Shown here: positions 36,823-42,616 of the stretch, piece by piece | Layout: each line of letters opens with the position of its first letter | Numbering within the stretch: position 1 is the stretch's first letter | NCBI GenBank assembly: GCA_937923255.1 | Contig: CALAIL010000032.1 | Location: 1-42,616, forward strand | DNA length: 42,616 nt | Source: an uncultured Propionivibrio sp. | GTDB lineage: Bacteria; Pseudomonadota; Gammaproteobacteria; Burkholderiales; Rhodocyclaceae | Direction of reading: 5' to 3' | Notes under the pieces: generated by a model | Databases searched by the model: none | Told to the model about the DNA's origin: nothing | Seen by the model: only the letters and a program-made list of their open reading frames with translations | Position numbers and translations under genes: made by a program

Positions 36823-38606
36823 TTCTGCACGCACTCACACAATACTACCAACGCAAAGCCAAAAGCGATGGCAGTGTTGCCCCAGAAGGATTTGAAAATA
36901 AAGAAATCCCGTTCATCATTGTTATAGACAAACAAGGCAAATTTATTCAGCTTGAAGATACCCGTGAGTTGAAAAACAAGAAAAAAATTGCCCGTACTTT
37001 TTTAGTGCCTAAAGGTTTGGGCAGAAGCGGCTCAAGATCCTATGAAGTAAGTAATTTATTGTGGGATCACTACGGCTATGTGCTTGCCTATGCCGGAGAA
37101 AAAGAGCAAGAGCAGGCAGATAAACAGCACGCCAGCTTTACTACCAAAGTAAACGAATTGAAACAGGCGCTGCCCGATGATGCAGGTGTTGCCGGGGTTG
37201 CTGCCTTTTTAGCTTCTGCGGAAGAAAAAAGCAAAGTCATGCAGGCTGCAAATTGGGCGGAATGCGCCAAAGTCAAAGGTTGCAATATCAGCTTCCGTTT
37301 GGTGGAAGAAGCGGTAGATTTGGTTTGTCAGTCAAAGGCTGTGCAAGACCATTTATTAAAAGGTAGTCAAGAATGTGTTGTTGGAGAAAAAAGCAAAGAT
37401 AAGTTTTATGGAACTTGTTTGGTAACAGGTAAAAAAACAAAAATTGCTAATTTACATACTGATATTAAAGGTATTAACAAAACACCAAAATCCCCTTTTG
37501 TTTCTGCAAATTTAGAAGCTTTTAAATCCTATGGGAAAGGTAACAATAAAGATAACGGGCTAATGTATCCGATTGGCGAACAAGCCATGTTTGAATATAC
37601 CACTGCCTTAAATACCCTGCTTGCCAGCGAAAACCGATTCCGTATCGGTGATGTAACAGCTGTATGTTGGAGCGCAAAACCGACTCCGTTGGAAGAAAGC
37701 CTTGCTTCGCTGATTAACGGCGGCGGCAAGGACAATCCCGATGCCCATATTGATGCGGTCAAGTCGCTTTATAAAAGCTTGTACAACGGGAAATACACAG
37801 AACCCGACGGCAAAGAAAAATTCTACCTTTTAGGCCTATCGCCCAATTCCGCGCGGGTTGTCGTCCGCTTTTGGCATGAAACCACCGTTGCCGCTTTATC
37901 CGAAAGCATTGCGGCGTGGTATGACGATTTGCAGATGGTGCGTGGCGAAAACTCGCCATACCCTGAATATATGCCGTTACCGCGCCTGCTGGGCAATTTG
38001 GTGTTGGATGGCAAAATGGAAAATCTGCCGTCCGATCTAATCGCCCAAGTAACCGATGCCGCATTAAACAACCGCGTTTTGCCCGTCAGCCTGTTGCAGA
38101 CTGCTTTACGTCGGGACAAAGCGGAACAGAAAATTACCTATGGCAGGGCAAGTTTGCTTAAAGCCTATATCAATCGCGCAATCCGCGCGGGTCGTCTGAA
38201 AAACATGAAGGAGCTAACTATGAGCTTAGATAGAAACCGTCAAGACATCGGCTATGTGCTGGGGCGGCTGTTTGCCGTACTGGAAAAAACACAGGCCGAA
38301 GCCAATCCCGGATTGAGCGCCACCATTGCCGACCGCTATTTCGGTTCGGCAAGTAGCACGCCGATTGCTGTGTTCGGCACACTGATGCGCTTGTTGCCGC
38401 ACCATTTGAACAAACTGGAATTTGAAGGACGCGCTGTGCAACTGCAATGGGAAATCCGCCAGATTTTGGAACATTGTCAGAGATTTCCCAACCATTTGAA
38501 TTTGGAACAGCAAGGCCTATTCGCCATCGGTTACTACCACGAAACCCAATTCCTGTTTACCAAAGACGCATTGAAAAATCTGTTCAACGAAGCGAAAACT
38601 GCATAA
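36819..38606 (+). CDS. cas8c: Cas8c (Csd1), large Cascade subunit
   Basis: 595 aa from the ATG at 36819, which overlaps the cas5c stop (ATGA); an in-frame codon at 36759 lies inside cas5c. The N-terminus ILHALTQYYQRKAK is typical of Csd1. It recognises the PAM and holds the non-target strand. Also seen: VGEKSKDKFYGTCLVTGKKTKIANLH, and the FYLLGLSPNSARVVVRFW block near residue 340. The C-terminal ~130 residues are also expected to be made separately as Cas11c from an internal start. Confidence 0.95.
   Translation: MILHALTQYYQRKAKSDGSVAPEGFENKEIPFIIVIDKQGKFIQLEDTRELKNKKKIARTFLVPKGLGRSGSRSYEVSNLLWDHYGYVLAYAGEKEQEQADKQHASFTTKVNELKQALPDDAGVAGVAAFLASAEEKSKVMQAANWAECAKVKGCNISFRLVEEAVDLVCQSKAVQDHLLKGSQECVVGEKSKDKFYGTCLVTGKKTKIANLHTDIKGINKTPKSPFVSANLEAFKSYGKGNNKDNGLMYPIGEQAMFEYTTALNTLLASENRFRIGDVTAVCWSAKPTPLEESLASLINGGGKDNPDAHIDAVKSLYKSLYNGKYTEPDGKEKFYLLGLSPNSARVVVRFWHETTVAALSESIAAWYDDLQMVRGENSPYPEYMPLPRLLGNLVLDGKMENLPSDLIAQVTDAALNNRVLPVSLLQTALRRDKAEQKITYGRASLLKAYINRAIRAGRLKNMKELTMSLDRNRQDIGYVLGRLFAVLEKTQAEANPGLSATIADRYFGSASSTPIAVFGTLMRLLPHHLNKLEFEGRAVQLQWEIRQILEHCQRFPNHLNLEQQGLFAIGYYHETQFLFTKDALKNLFNEAKTA
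38220..38606 (+). CDS. cas11c: Cas11c, internal translation product of cas8c (small subunit)
   Basis: An in-frame ATG at 38220 has AAGGAG at 38208-38213, 6 nt upstream: an ideal internal ribosome binding site inside cas8c. The product is 128 aa (MSLDRNRQDIGYVLGRL...), all-helical, ending with cas8c. Type I-C systems are known to make their Cas11 subunit this way from the 3' end of cas8c, and the size fits. The motif is visible; expression is inference from the family. Confidence 0.87.
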   Translation: MSLDRNRQDIGYVLGRLFAVLEKTQAEANPGLSATIADRYFGSASSTPIAVFGTLMRLLPHHLNKLEFEGRAVQLQWEIRQILEHCQRFPNHLNLEQQGLFAIGYYHETQFLFTKDALKNLFNEAKTA

Positions 38607-38618
38607 GGAGCAAACGCT

Positions 38619-39470
38619 ATGACTATTGAAAAACGCTACGACTTTGTCTTTTTATTTGACGTGCAAGACGGCAATCCCAACGGCGATCCCGACGCAGGCA
38701 ACCTGCCGCGTATTGACCCGCAAACCGGCGAAGGTTTGGTAACCGATGTTTGCCTGAAACGCAAAGTCCGCAACTTTATCCAAATGACCCAAAACAGCGA
38801 GCACCACGACATCTTCATCCGCGAAAAAGGCATTTTGAACAATCTGATTGACGAAGCCCACGAGCAGGAAAACGTAAAAGGCAAAGAAAAAGGCGAAAAA
38901 ACCGAAGCCGCCCGCCAATACATGTGCAGCCGTTATTACGACATTCGCACATTCGGCGCAGTGATGACCACCGGCAAAAATGCAGGACAAGTGCGCGGTC
39001 CCGTGCAACTGACCTTCTCCCGCTCTATCGATCCCGTCATGACCTTGGAACACAGTATTACCCGCATGGCGGTTACCAACGAAAAAGATGCCAGCGAAAC
39101 CGGCGACAACCGCACCATGGGTCGCAAATTCACCGTCCCCTATGGCCTATACCGCTGCCACGGCTTCATTTCTGCTCATTTCGCCAAACAAACAGGCTTT
39201 TCCGAAAACGATTTAGAGCTGTTTTGGCAGGCACTTGTCAATATGTTCGACCACGACCATTCCGCCGCCCGCGGACAAATGAACGCACGTGGGCTTTATG
39301 TGTTCGAACACAGCAATAATCTGGGCAACGCACCTGCCGACAGCCTCTTCAAACGCATTCAGGTAGCCAAAAAAGACGGCGTGGGAGTGGCAAGGAGTTT
39401 TGACGATTATGTTGTCAGCGTGGATGGCAATAATTTGGGCGAAATTAAGCTATTACGCAAATTAGGCTGA
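38619..39470 (+). CDS. cas7c: Cas7c (Csd2), Cascade backbone
   Basis: 283 aa. The Csd2 hallmark is at the N-terminus: [22 protein letters not shown], then [13 protein letters not shown]. Also seen: [25 protein letters not shown], the SRSIDPV block and [13 protein letters not shown]. Several copies coat the crRNA spacer, and thumb loops displace every sixth nucleotide. ATAAGGAG precedes the ATG. 12 bp after cas8c. Confidence 0.96.
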   Translation: MTIEKRYDFVFLFDVQDGNPNGDPDAGNLPRIDPQTGEGLVTDVCLKRKVRNFIQMTQNSEHHDIFIREKGILNNLIDEAHEQENVKGKEKGEKTEAARQYMCSRYYDIRTFGAVMTTGKNAGQVRGPVQLTFSRSIDPVMTLEHSITRMAVTNEKDASETGDNRTMGRKFTVPYGLYRCHGFISAHFAKQTGFSENDLELFWQALVNMFDHDHSAARGQMNARGLYVFEHSNNLGNAPADSLFKRIQVAKKDGVGVARSFDDYVVSVDGNNLGEIKLLRKLG

Positions 39471-39511
39471 CGAGTGGCAAATAGTCTGCAAAATTTAGAA
39501 GAAAAATACCC

Positions 39512-40162
39512 GTGCTTTTGCTTGAAACCCGAGAGGGGAATCAGGACACGCGCCTGATTCCCCTTTCTGCCCTGCAACACTACGCCTTCTGTCCGCGCCA
39601 ATGCGCGTTGATTCACAACGAGCAGGCGTGGGCGGATAACTATTTGACCGCGCAGGGCAAAGCGCTGCATGAGCGAGTGGATTCGGGCGAGCCGGAAACG
39701 CGCAAGGGCATGCGTTTTGAGCGGACGGTGCATGTGTCAGCGGAGAAACTGGGCATCAGCGGCGTGTTGGATTTGGTGGAAGTGGACACGAAAACAGGCC
39801 GTCTGAAACCCGTGGAATACAAACGCGGCAAGCCCAAACCTGACTCAATGGACGAAATCCAGCTTTGCGCCCAAAGTTTGTGCTTGGAAGAAATGACGGG
39901 GCAAACCGTCTCTGAGGGCGCGTTGTGGTATATGCAAACCCGCCACCGCGTCCCTGTCGTGTTTTCAGACGACCTGCGCGCCCAAACACTCGCCACCATC
40001 GCCGCCGTGCGCGAACTCCTAAACAGTGGTCAAACCCCACCGCCCGACTACGGCAAACGCTGCAAAGCCTGCTCACTGGTGGAGATTTGCCAACCGGAGT
40101 TATTGGGGAAACGGGATAGGAGTGTGGGGTATGTGGCAGGATTTTATACAATAAATATTTAA
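39512..40162 (+). CDS. cas4: Cas4, CRISPR adaptation exonuclease
   Basis: 216 aa from a GTG at 39512 (no ATG gives the same N-terminus). RecB-like nuclease with a [4Fe-4S] cluster: Cys27 (FCPRQC) with Cys184, Cys187 and Cys193 (CKACSLVEIC). Catalytic residues are Asp87 (GVLDLVE), Glu102 and Lys104 (VEYKRG), followed by QLCAQSLCLEE. Cas4 trims prespacers and selects the PAM. Its last codons overlap the pseudo-protospacer at 40132-40163. Cas1 normally follows closely; here it is 604 bp away. Confidence 0.95.
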   Translation: MLLLETREGNQDTRLIPLSALQHYAFCPRQCALIHNEQAWADNYLTAQGKALHERVDSGEPETRKGMRFERTVHVSAEKLGISGVLDLVEVDTKTGRLKPVEYKRGKPKPDSMDEIQLCAQSLCLEEMTGQTVSEGALWYMQTRHRVPVVFSDDLRAQTLATIAAVRELLNSGQTPPPDYGKRCKACSLVEICQPELLGKRDRSVGYVAGFYTINI

Positions 40163-40166
40163 GGAA
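40132..40166 (-). promoter_or_regulatory. pseudo-protospacer with TTC PAM (target of the crRNA-like RNA)
   Basis: On the minus strand, 5'-TTC (complement of 40164-40166) is followed by CTTAAATATTTATTGTAT. It matches the pseudo-spacer at 40508-40539 at 15 of its first 18 positions. Mismatches are at 6, 12 and 17. Positions 6 and 12 are flipped out in type I Cascade and need not pair. TTC is the usual type I-C PAM. The rest of the 32 nt is largely unmatched, enough for binding but not for destruction in known CreTA systems. The PAM lies 1 bp from the -35 box at 40168. Confidence 0.82.
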
Positions 40167-40167
40167 C

Positions 40168-40196
40168 TTTACAGATGGCTTGAGATGGCTTATTAT
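40168..40196 (+). promoter_or_regulatory. sigma70-type promoter of the 54-aa ORF
   Basis: TTTACA (40168-40173), 17-bp spacer, TATTAT (40191-40196): 5 of 6 matches in each box. Start of transcription is expected near 40203, giving a ~31-nt leader to the ATG at 40234. Cascade bound at the adjacent PAM would block it. Confidence 0.75.
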
Positions 40197-40199
40197 GGA

Positions 40200-40223
40200 C
40201 TCCTGTAAATCTTGCAACAGGAG
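40200..40223 (+). promoter_or_regulatory. hairpin occluding the small ORF's ribosome binding site
   Basis: CTCCTGT (40200-40206) is a perfect complement of ACAGGAG (40217-40223), which holds the Shine-Dalgarno AGGAG. If transcription starts at or before 40200 the hairpin could dampen translation. A start at ~40203 would break part of it. Confidence 0.4.
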
Positions 40224-40233
40224 AAAATAAAGA

Positions 40234-40398
40234 ATGGCTAATCGAAACAAACATAGCTGGAAAATTCGTCTAGAAAAGAAAGGTGATGATGAGCTTTTAT
40301 TTTGTGTTAAGGGTTTAAGGCAGATTATTCACCTTCCAAGGTTGGCAATCTTGACGTTTGTCTATTGGGTATATGAACATCTCCGTATACTTTTTTGA
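40234..40398 (+). CDS. 54-aa small protein, candidate CreT-like toxin (function unknown)
   Basis: A 54-codon ORF, ATG 40234 to TGA 40398, with AGGAGA upstream and its own promoter. Residues 1-20 are basic and polar (MANRNKHSWKIRLEKKGDDE). Residues ~33-54 form a hydrophobic, aromatic-rich helix (HLPRLAILTFVYWVYEHL) that could insert in a membrane. No family recognised. Its promoter is the target of the crRNA-like unit downstream, so by analogy with CreTA it is the candidate toxin. The harmful agent could also be the RNA or its rare codons (CGA, CTA, two AGG). Toxicity is inference; the ORF, RBS and targeting are seen. Confidence 0.6.
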   Translation: MANRNKHSWKIRLEKKGDDELLFCVKGLRQIIHLPRLAILTFVYWVYEHLRILF

Positions 40399-40463
40399 AT
40401 CCAAAAGATATATTAATGATTAAGTTTAGTATTTTTCTTTTTAAAGGAGGTGGTATCTAGGAA

Positions 40464-40469
40464 TATAAT
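40464..40469 (+). promoter_or_regulatory. -10 box of the crRNA-like RNA
   Basis: Perfect TATAAT. The -35 candidate at 18 bp spacing is TTTAAA (40440-40445), 4 of 6. Transcription would begin near 40476, 4 nt before the pseudo-repeat stem. Confidence 0.6.
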
Positions 40470-40475
40470 TTTATG

Positions 40476-40578
40476 AATTCAGGTATTTTATATCTGTGTG
40501 TTGAAACCTTAATTATTTCTTGTTTGATTTTGATTGAGTGGTACTGCCTCTTTTTAGGGGCGGTACTTACTTTTATTT
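40476..40578 (+). ncRNA. CreA-like crRNA-like antitoxin RNA (degenerate mini-CRISPR)
   Basis: Three parts in order. Pseudo-repeat 1 (40480-40507): stem CAGGTA / TATCTG (one G-T pair), then TGTGTTGAAAC. The last 14 nt equal the 3' end of the real repeat (42538-42569), including the whole 11-nt crRNA handle, and the stem keeps its CAG...CTG base although the sequence differs. Pseudo-spacer (40508-40539, 32 nt; the real spacer is 35). Pseudo-repeat 2: hairpin GTACTGCC / GGCGGTAC (40541-40566) in the place of the real 3' stem, followed by a T-rich tail that may terminate. Its guide matches the promoter region at 40132-40166. Known concept: CreA RNAs guide Cascade to silence creT. Confidence 0.8.
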
Positions 40579-40594
40579 GGTCTATGTGGCAAGA

Positions 40595-40641
40595 GTAGCA
40601 ACTGTATTTTTGCCCGATGGGGTGAAAAATACAGTTGCTAC
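40595..40641. repeat. perfect 17-bp inverted repeat
   Basis: GTAGCAACTGTATTTTT (40595-40611) and its exact complement (40625-40641) flank a 13-nt loop with an inner CCC/GGG pairing. Because each arm ends in a T or A run, it could terminate in both directions. It separates the CreTA-like module from cas1. A small mobile repeat is an alternative. Confidence 0.75.
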
Positions 40642-40649
40642 CTGCTGTT

Positions 40650-40717
40650 TTCAGGCAGTCTGCACGATCTGCGTGAGTCGGATTCAAGACTCCGACCTAC
40701 CGTTTTTCAGGTAGCCC
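40650..40717. repeat. Neisseriaceae-like uptake-sequence variants and GTCGGA palindrome
   Basis: TTCAGGCAGTCT (40650-40661) differs at one base from the inverted Simonsiella-type uptake sequence. TTCAGGTAGCCC (40706-40717) differs at one base from the inverted Eikenella-type. Between them is GTCGGA...TCCGAC (40677-40696), a motif I associate with neisserial intergenic repeats. The pairs can fold into small hairpins (CTACC...GGTAG) typical of uptake-sequence terminators. Confidence 0.55.
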
Positions 40718-40766
40718 TCCCCTATTAAACGCCCCAAAACTGCGTTCAAACCCAAGGAATTTCCCC

Positions 40767-41780
40767 ATGCGCAAACTGCAAAACACGCTCTATATCACCA
40801 CCCAAGGCAGCTATCTGCATAAGGAGCGGGAGACGCTGGTGGTGGAGCAGGAGCGTAAGAAGGTGGCGCAGTTGCCGGTGCATTCCATCGGGCATATTTT
40901 CTGTTTTGGGAATGTGCTGGTGTCGCCGTTTTTGCTGGGGTTTTGCGGCGAAAATAATGTGAATTTGGCGTTTTTTACCGAAAACGGACGTTTCTTGGGG
41001 CGGCTTCAGGGGCGGCAGAGTGGCAATGTGCTGTTGCGTCGGGCGCAGTATCGGGTGTCGGAGCAAAATCCCGTGCCGATTGCGCGCAATATCATTGCGG
41101 CGAAGATTCAGGCGGGTAAGCGGGTGCTTCAGCGGCAGATTCGCAATTATGGCGAGGATGCGGCGATTCAAAGTGCGGTCGATTCTTTGAATATTTCGCT
41201 GCGGCAGTTGAAGGGCACGGCGGAGCTGGACGTGGTGCGCGGTATTGAGGGCGATGCGGCGGCGCGTTATTTCGGCGTGTTTGGGCAGCTTTTGAGCGAA
41301 AAAAGCGGTTTTTCTTTTAACGGGCGCAACCGCCGTCCGCCCAGAGACGGGGTGAACGCGCTACTGTCGTTTGTGTACAGCATTTTGGGCAAGGACATCA
41401 GCGGCGCGCTGCAAAGTGTGGGGCTAGATCCGCAGGTGGGCTTTCTGCACGCCGACCGGCCGGGGCGCGACAGTTTAGCGCAGGATATTTTGGAAGAATT
41501 CCGCGCGTGGTGGGCGGACAGGTTGGTGCTATCGCTGATTAACCGCGGGCAAATCAAACCGCAGGATTTTGTTACCGAGGCAAGCGGCGCGGTGAGCTTG
41601 AAAGCCGATGCGCGCAAGCTCGTGTTTCAGTCTTTGCAAGCGAAGAAGCAAGAGAAAATTGTGCATCCATTTTTGGGTGAAGAAGTGGAAATCGGATTGC
41701 TGCCGTATATTCAGGCGATGCTGTTGGCGCGCCATTTGCGTGGGGATTTGGCGGAATATCCGCCATTTTTGATGCGATAG
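40767..41780 (+). CDS. cas1: Cas1 (type I-C), CRISPR integrase
   Basis: 337 aa. N-terminal beta domain RKLQNTLYITTQGSYLHKERETLVVEQE; the catalytic C-terminal helical domain carries the metal-binding Glu/His/Asp set, seen in the DGVNALLSFVYSILGKDISGALQSVGLDPQVGFLHADRPGRDSLAQDILEEFR region. With Cas2 it inserts spacers. It starts after a 604-bp interval containing the CreTA-like module, so it probably has its own promoter or depends on readthrough. Confidence 0.96.
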   Translation: MRKLQNTLYITTQGSYLHKERETLVVEQERKKVAQLPVHSIGHIFCFGNVLVSPFLLGFCGENNVNLAFFTENGRFLGRLQGRQSGNVLLRRAQYRVSEQNPVPIARNIIAAKIQAGKRVLQRQIRNYGEDAAIQSAVDSLNISLRQLKGTAELDVVRGIEGDAAARYFGVFGQLLSEKSGFSFNGRNRRPPRDGVNALLSFVYSILGKDISGALQSVGLDPQVGFLHADRPGRDSLAQDILEEFRAWWADRLVLSLINRGQIKPQDFVTEASGAVSLKADARKLVFQSLQAKKQEKIVHPFLGEEVEIGLLPYIQAMLLARHLRGDLAEYPPFLMR

Positions 41781-42049
41781 TGCGTATTTTTCTAAACAAG
41801 TCTTTGTAATTAAGCCGTCTGAGGAGTATTTGAAGGGATAAGGGAAAATTTAACGGTGTTAAATCATTATTTTGTTTTAGCTTGTAGAAAATGATGTTTT
41901 CTATCAGAAGCTTCTAGGTCTTTAAGAAGACCATTTTCGATATAAGATGGCAAGCTCAGAAAATATAAATAGCACGGCAAAACGCAGCAATGTTGTTACG
42001 GAAAAATCAATGCATTTACTATATTTGAAGAAATGCTGATGAGAACGAT
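41781..42049. other. 269-bp A+T-rich interval between cas1 and cas2
   Basis: No supported gene. Several short palindromes occur: AGAAAA/TTTTCT (about 41887-41903) and GGTCTT/AAGACC (around 41920-41933). AAGCCGTCTGAG (41812-41823) resembles the Neisseria uptake sequence at 10 of 12 positions. cas1 and cas2 of I-C loci are usually adjacent, so the gap is unusual. Confidence 0.5.
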
Positions 42050-42343
42050 ATGTTAATGCTGATTACTTATGATATTTCGCTTGAAGACCGAGAAGGGCAG
42101 TCAAGGCTGCGGCGCGTGGCGAAATTGTGTCTGGATTACGGCGTGCGTGTGCAATATTCCGTATTTGAATGCGACATTGCGCCCGATCAGTGGGTGAAAC
42201 TGAAAGCCGGTTTACTCGATATTTTCAAGCCCGAGACGGACAGCCTGCGCTTTTATCATCTGGGCAGCAAATGGCGGGGCAAGGTGGAGCATCACGGTGC
42301 AAAACCGGCAATGGATGTATTCAAGGATTCACTGGTTATTTAG
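42050..42343 (+). CDS. cas2: Cas2 (type I-C)
   Basis: 97 aa ferredoxin-fold protein that bridges two Cas1 dimers. The N-terminal strand LITYDIS carries the conserved Asp; also seen are RRVAKLCLDYGVRVQYSVFEC and the C-terminal YHLGSKW segment. The ATG at 42050 or 42056 could serve; the upstream site is weak. Confidence 0.96.
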   Translation: MLMLITYDISLEDREGQSRLRRVAKLCLDYGVRVQYSVFECDIAPDQWVKLKAGLLDIFKPETDSLRFYHLGSKWRGKVEHHGAKPAMDVFKDSLVI

Positions 42344-42537
42344 CTTCGCTGACCGCTGGTTAGCATAAAAATGCGGGCAGGTTAGCGAACGCTATGGGTT
42401 CTTTCACAATTGGGTTATTTATATGGTTTGTATGGCGTAAATGCGGACGCTATACTGACCAGACTCTTTGCCATTGAAACAGGTTAGCGAAAAGTAGATA
42501 GTATCTATTTGATTTTTCGTGAGTTTTTAGGCACGGA
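42344..42537 (+). promoter_or_regulatory. CRISPR leader
   Basis: 194 bp of A+T-rich DNA between cas2 and the first repeat, the position of the leader that holds the array promoter and directs spacer insertion. It contains three copies of GGTTAGC (42358, 42380, 42482); the last two continue GAA. It also holds two copies of ACGCTAT (near 42390 and 42450). Confidence 0.75.
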
Positions 42538-42616
42538 GCAGCCGCCTTCGGGCGGCTGTGTGTTGAAACTTGGGCAATCAATGCCTGCATTTGCTGCCAT
42601 AGGTGCAGCCGCCTTC
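42538..42616 (+). CRISPR. type I-C CRISPR array, first unit (runs off the window)
   Basis: Repeat 1 is 32 nt (42538-42569): an 8-bp stem CAGCCGCC/GGCGGCTG with TTCG loop, then the 11-nt handle TGTGTTGAAAC. Spacer 1 is 35 nt (42570-42604). Repeat 2 starts at 42605 and is cut at the window end after 12 matching bases. Repeat and spacer lengths fit type I-C. Confidence 0.95.

Noticed and set aside
40473..40598. 41-codon hydrophobic ORF (starts MNSGILYLCVE) overlapping the crRNA-like unit
   Set aside because: No ribosome binding site at a usable distance: AAAGGAGG is 22 nt upstream. The TATAAT at 40464 would start transcription at or just after its ATG. The repeat match and guide-target match explain the sequence better.
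41807..41814. 8-nt seed match to the pseudo-spacer in the cas1-cas2 interval
   Set aside because: The flanking triplet on the relevant strand is CGG, not the TTC PAM, and pairing stops after 8 nt. Likely chance in A+T-rich DNA.
42472..42480. ATTGAAAC in the leader resembling the repeat 3' end
   Set aside because: Only the last 7 nt match and there is no stem-loop in front of it; not counted as a repeat.

Overview
The window reads as a chromosomal segment of a betaproteobacterium. The order mnmG-rsmG-parA-parB-atpIBEFHAGDC, the separate MetX/MetW methionine pair, the UbiB kinase-like protein and the Rep helicase all fit that class. I cannot name the genus from the sequence alone. Most of 1-32.4 kb is GC-rich with the matching codon use. 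Two stretches differ: 4.4-6.8 kb (a small G-protein module) and 32.7-42.6 kb (a CRISPR-cas locus) are clearly richer in A+T.

Layout. 1-333: imperfect palindromic repeats. 334-3928: ubiB and rep. 4491-6713: a four-gene module made of a receiver-like/winged-helix-like protein, a P-loop GTPase and two Roadblock/LC7 proteins, closed by a terminator. 6939-11563: an Ldh2-family dehydrogenase, mutY, an aldo/keto reductase and a small secreted Sel1-like protein. 11567-11836: a second cluster of the repeats seen at the window start. 11911-16154: mnmG-rsmG-parA-parB with tight or overlapping junctions. 16424-23374: the complete F1Fo ATP synthase operon with a strong terminator. 23558-27974 (minus): an iron-uptake operon (two periplasmic proteins, feoA, feoB, a FeoB-associated Cys-rich peptide) with a Fur-box-like site upstream. 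28256-32282 (minus): a SMUG1-type uracil-DNA glycosylase, an AmpG-like permease, metW and metX. A SAM-II riboswitch with a terminator-like expression platform precedes metX.

The last 10 kb is a type I-C CRISPR-Cas locus: two cas3 HD-domain relics or paralogues, then cas3-cas5c-cas8c(cas11c)-cas7c-cas4, a 604-bp interval, cas1, a 269-bp interval, cas2, leader and the start of the array (one full 32-nt repeat, one 35-nt spacer, then the window ends). Many 12-mers like the DNA-uptake-sequence dialects of Neisseriaceae lie inside it, which suggests the locus passed through that family.

The most striking item is the cas4-cas1 interval. It has the architecture of a CRISPR-repressed toxin-antitoxin (CreTA-like) module. 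A 54-codon ORF of unknown function has a good promoter (TTTACA-N17-TATTAT) and ribosome binding site. Downstream lies a solitary, degenerate CRISPR unit: a pseudo-repeat with the exact 3' 14 nt of the real repeat and its own stem-loop, a 32-nt pseudo-spacer, and a second hairpin. It has its own TATAAT box. The pseudo-spacer matches the DNA next to the small ORF's -35 box at 15 of its first 18 positions, next to a TTC PAM. Two of the three mismatches fall at positions 6 and 12, the bases that type I Cascade flips out. The I-C effector encoded just upstream would thus be expected to silence this promoter, and loss of Cascade would release it. What the 54-aa product does is unknown.
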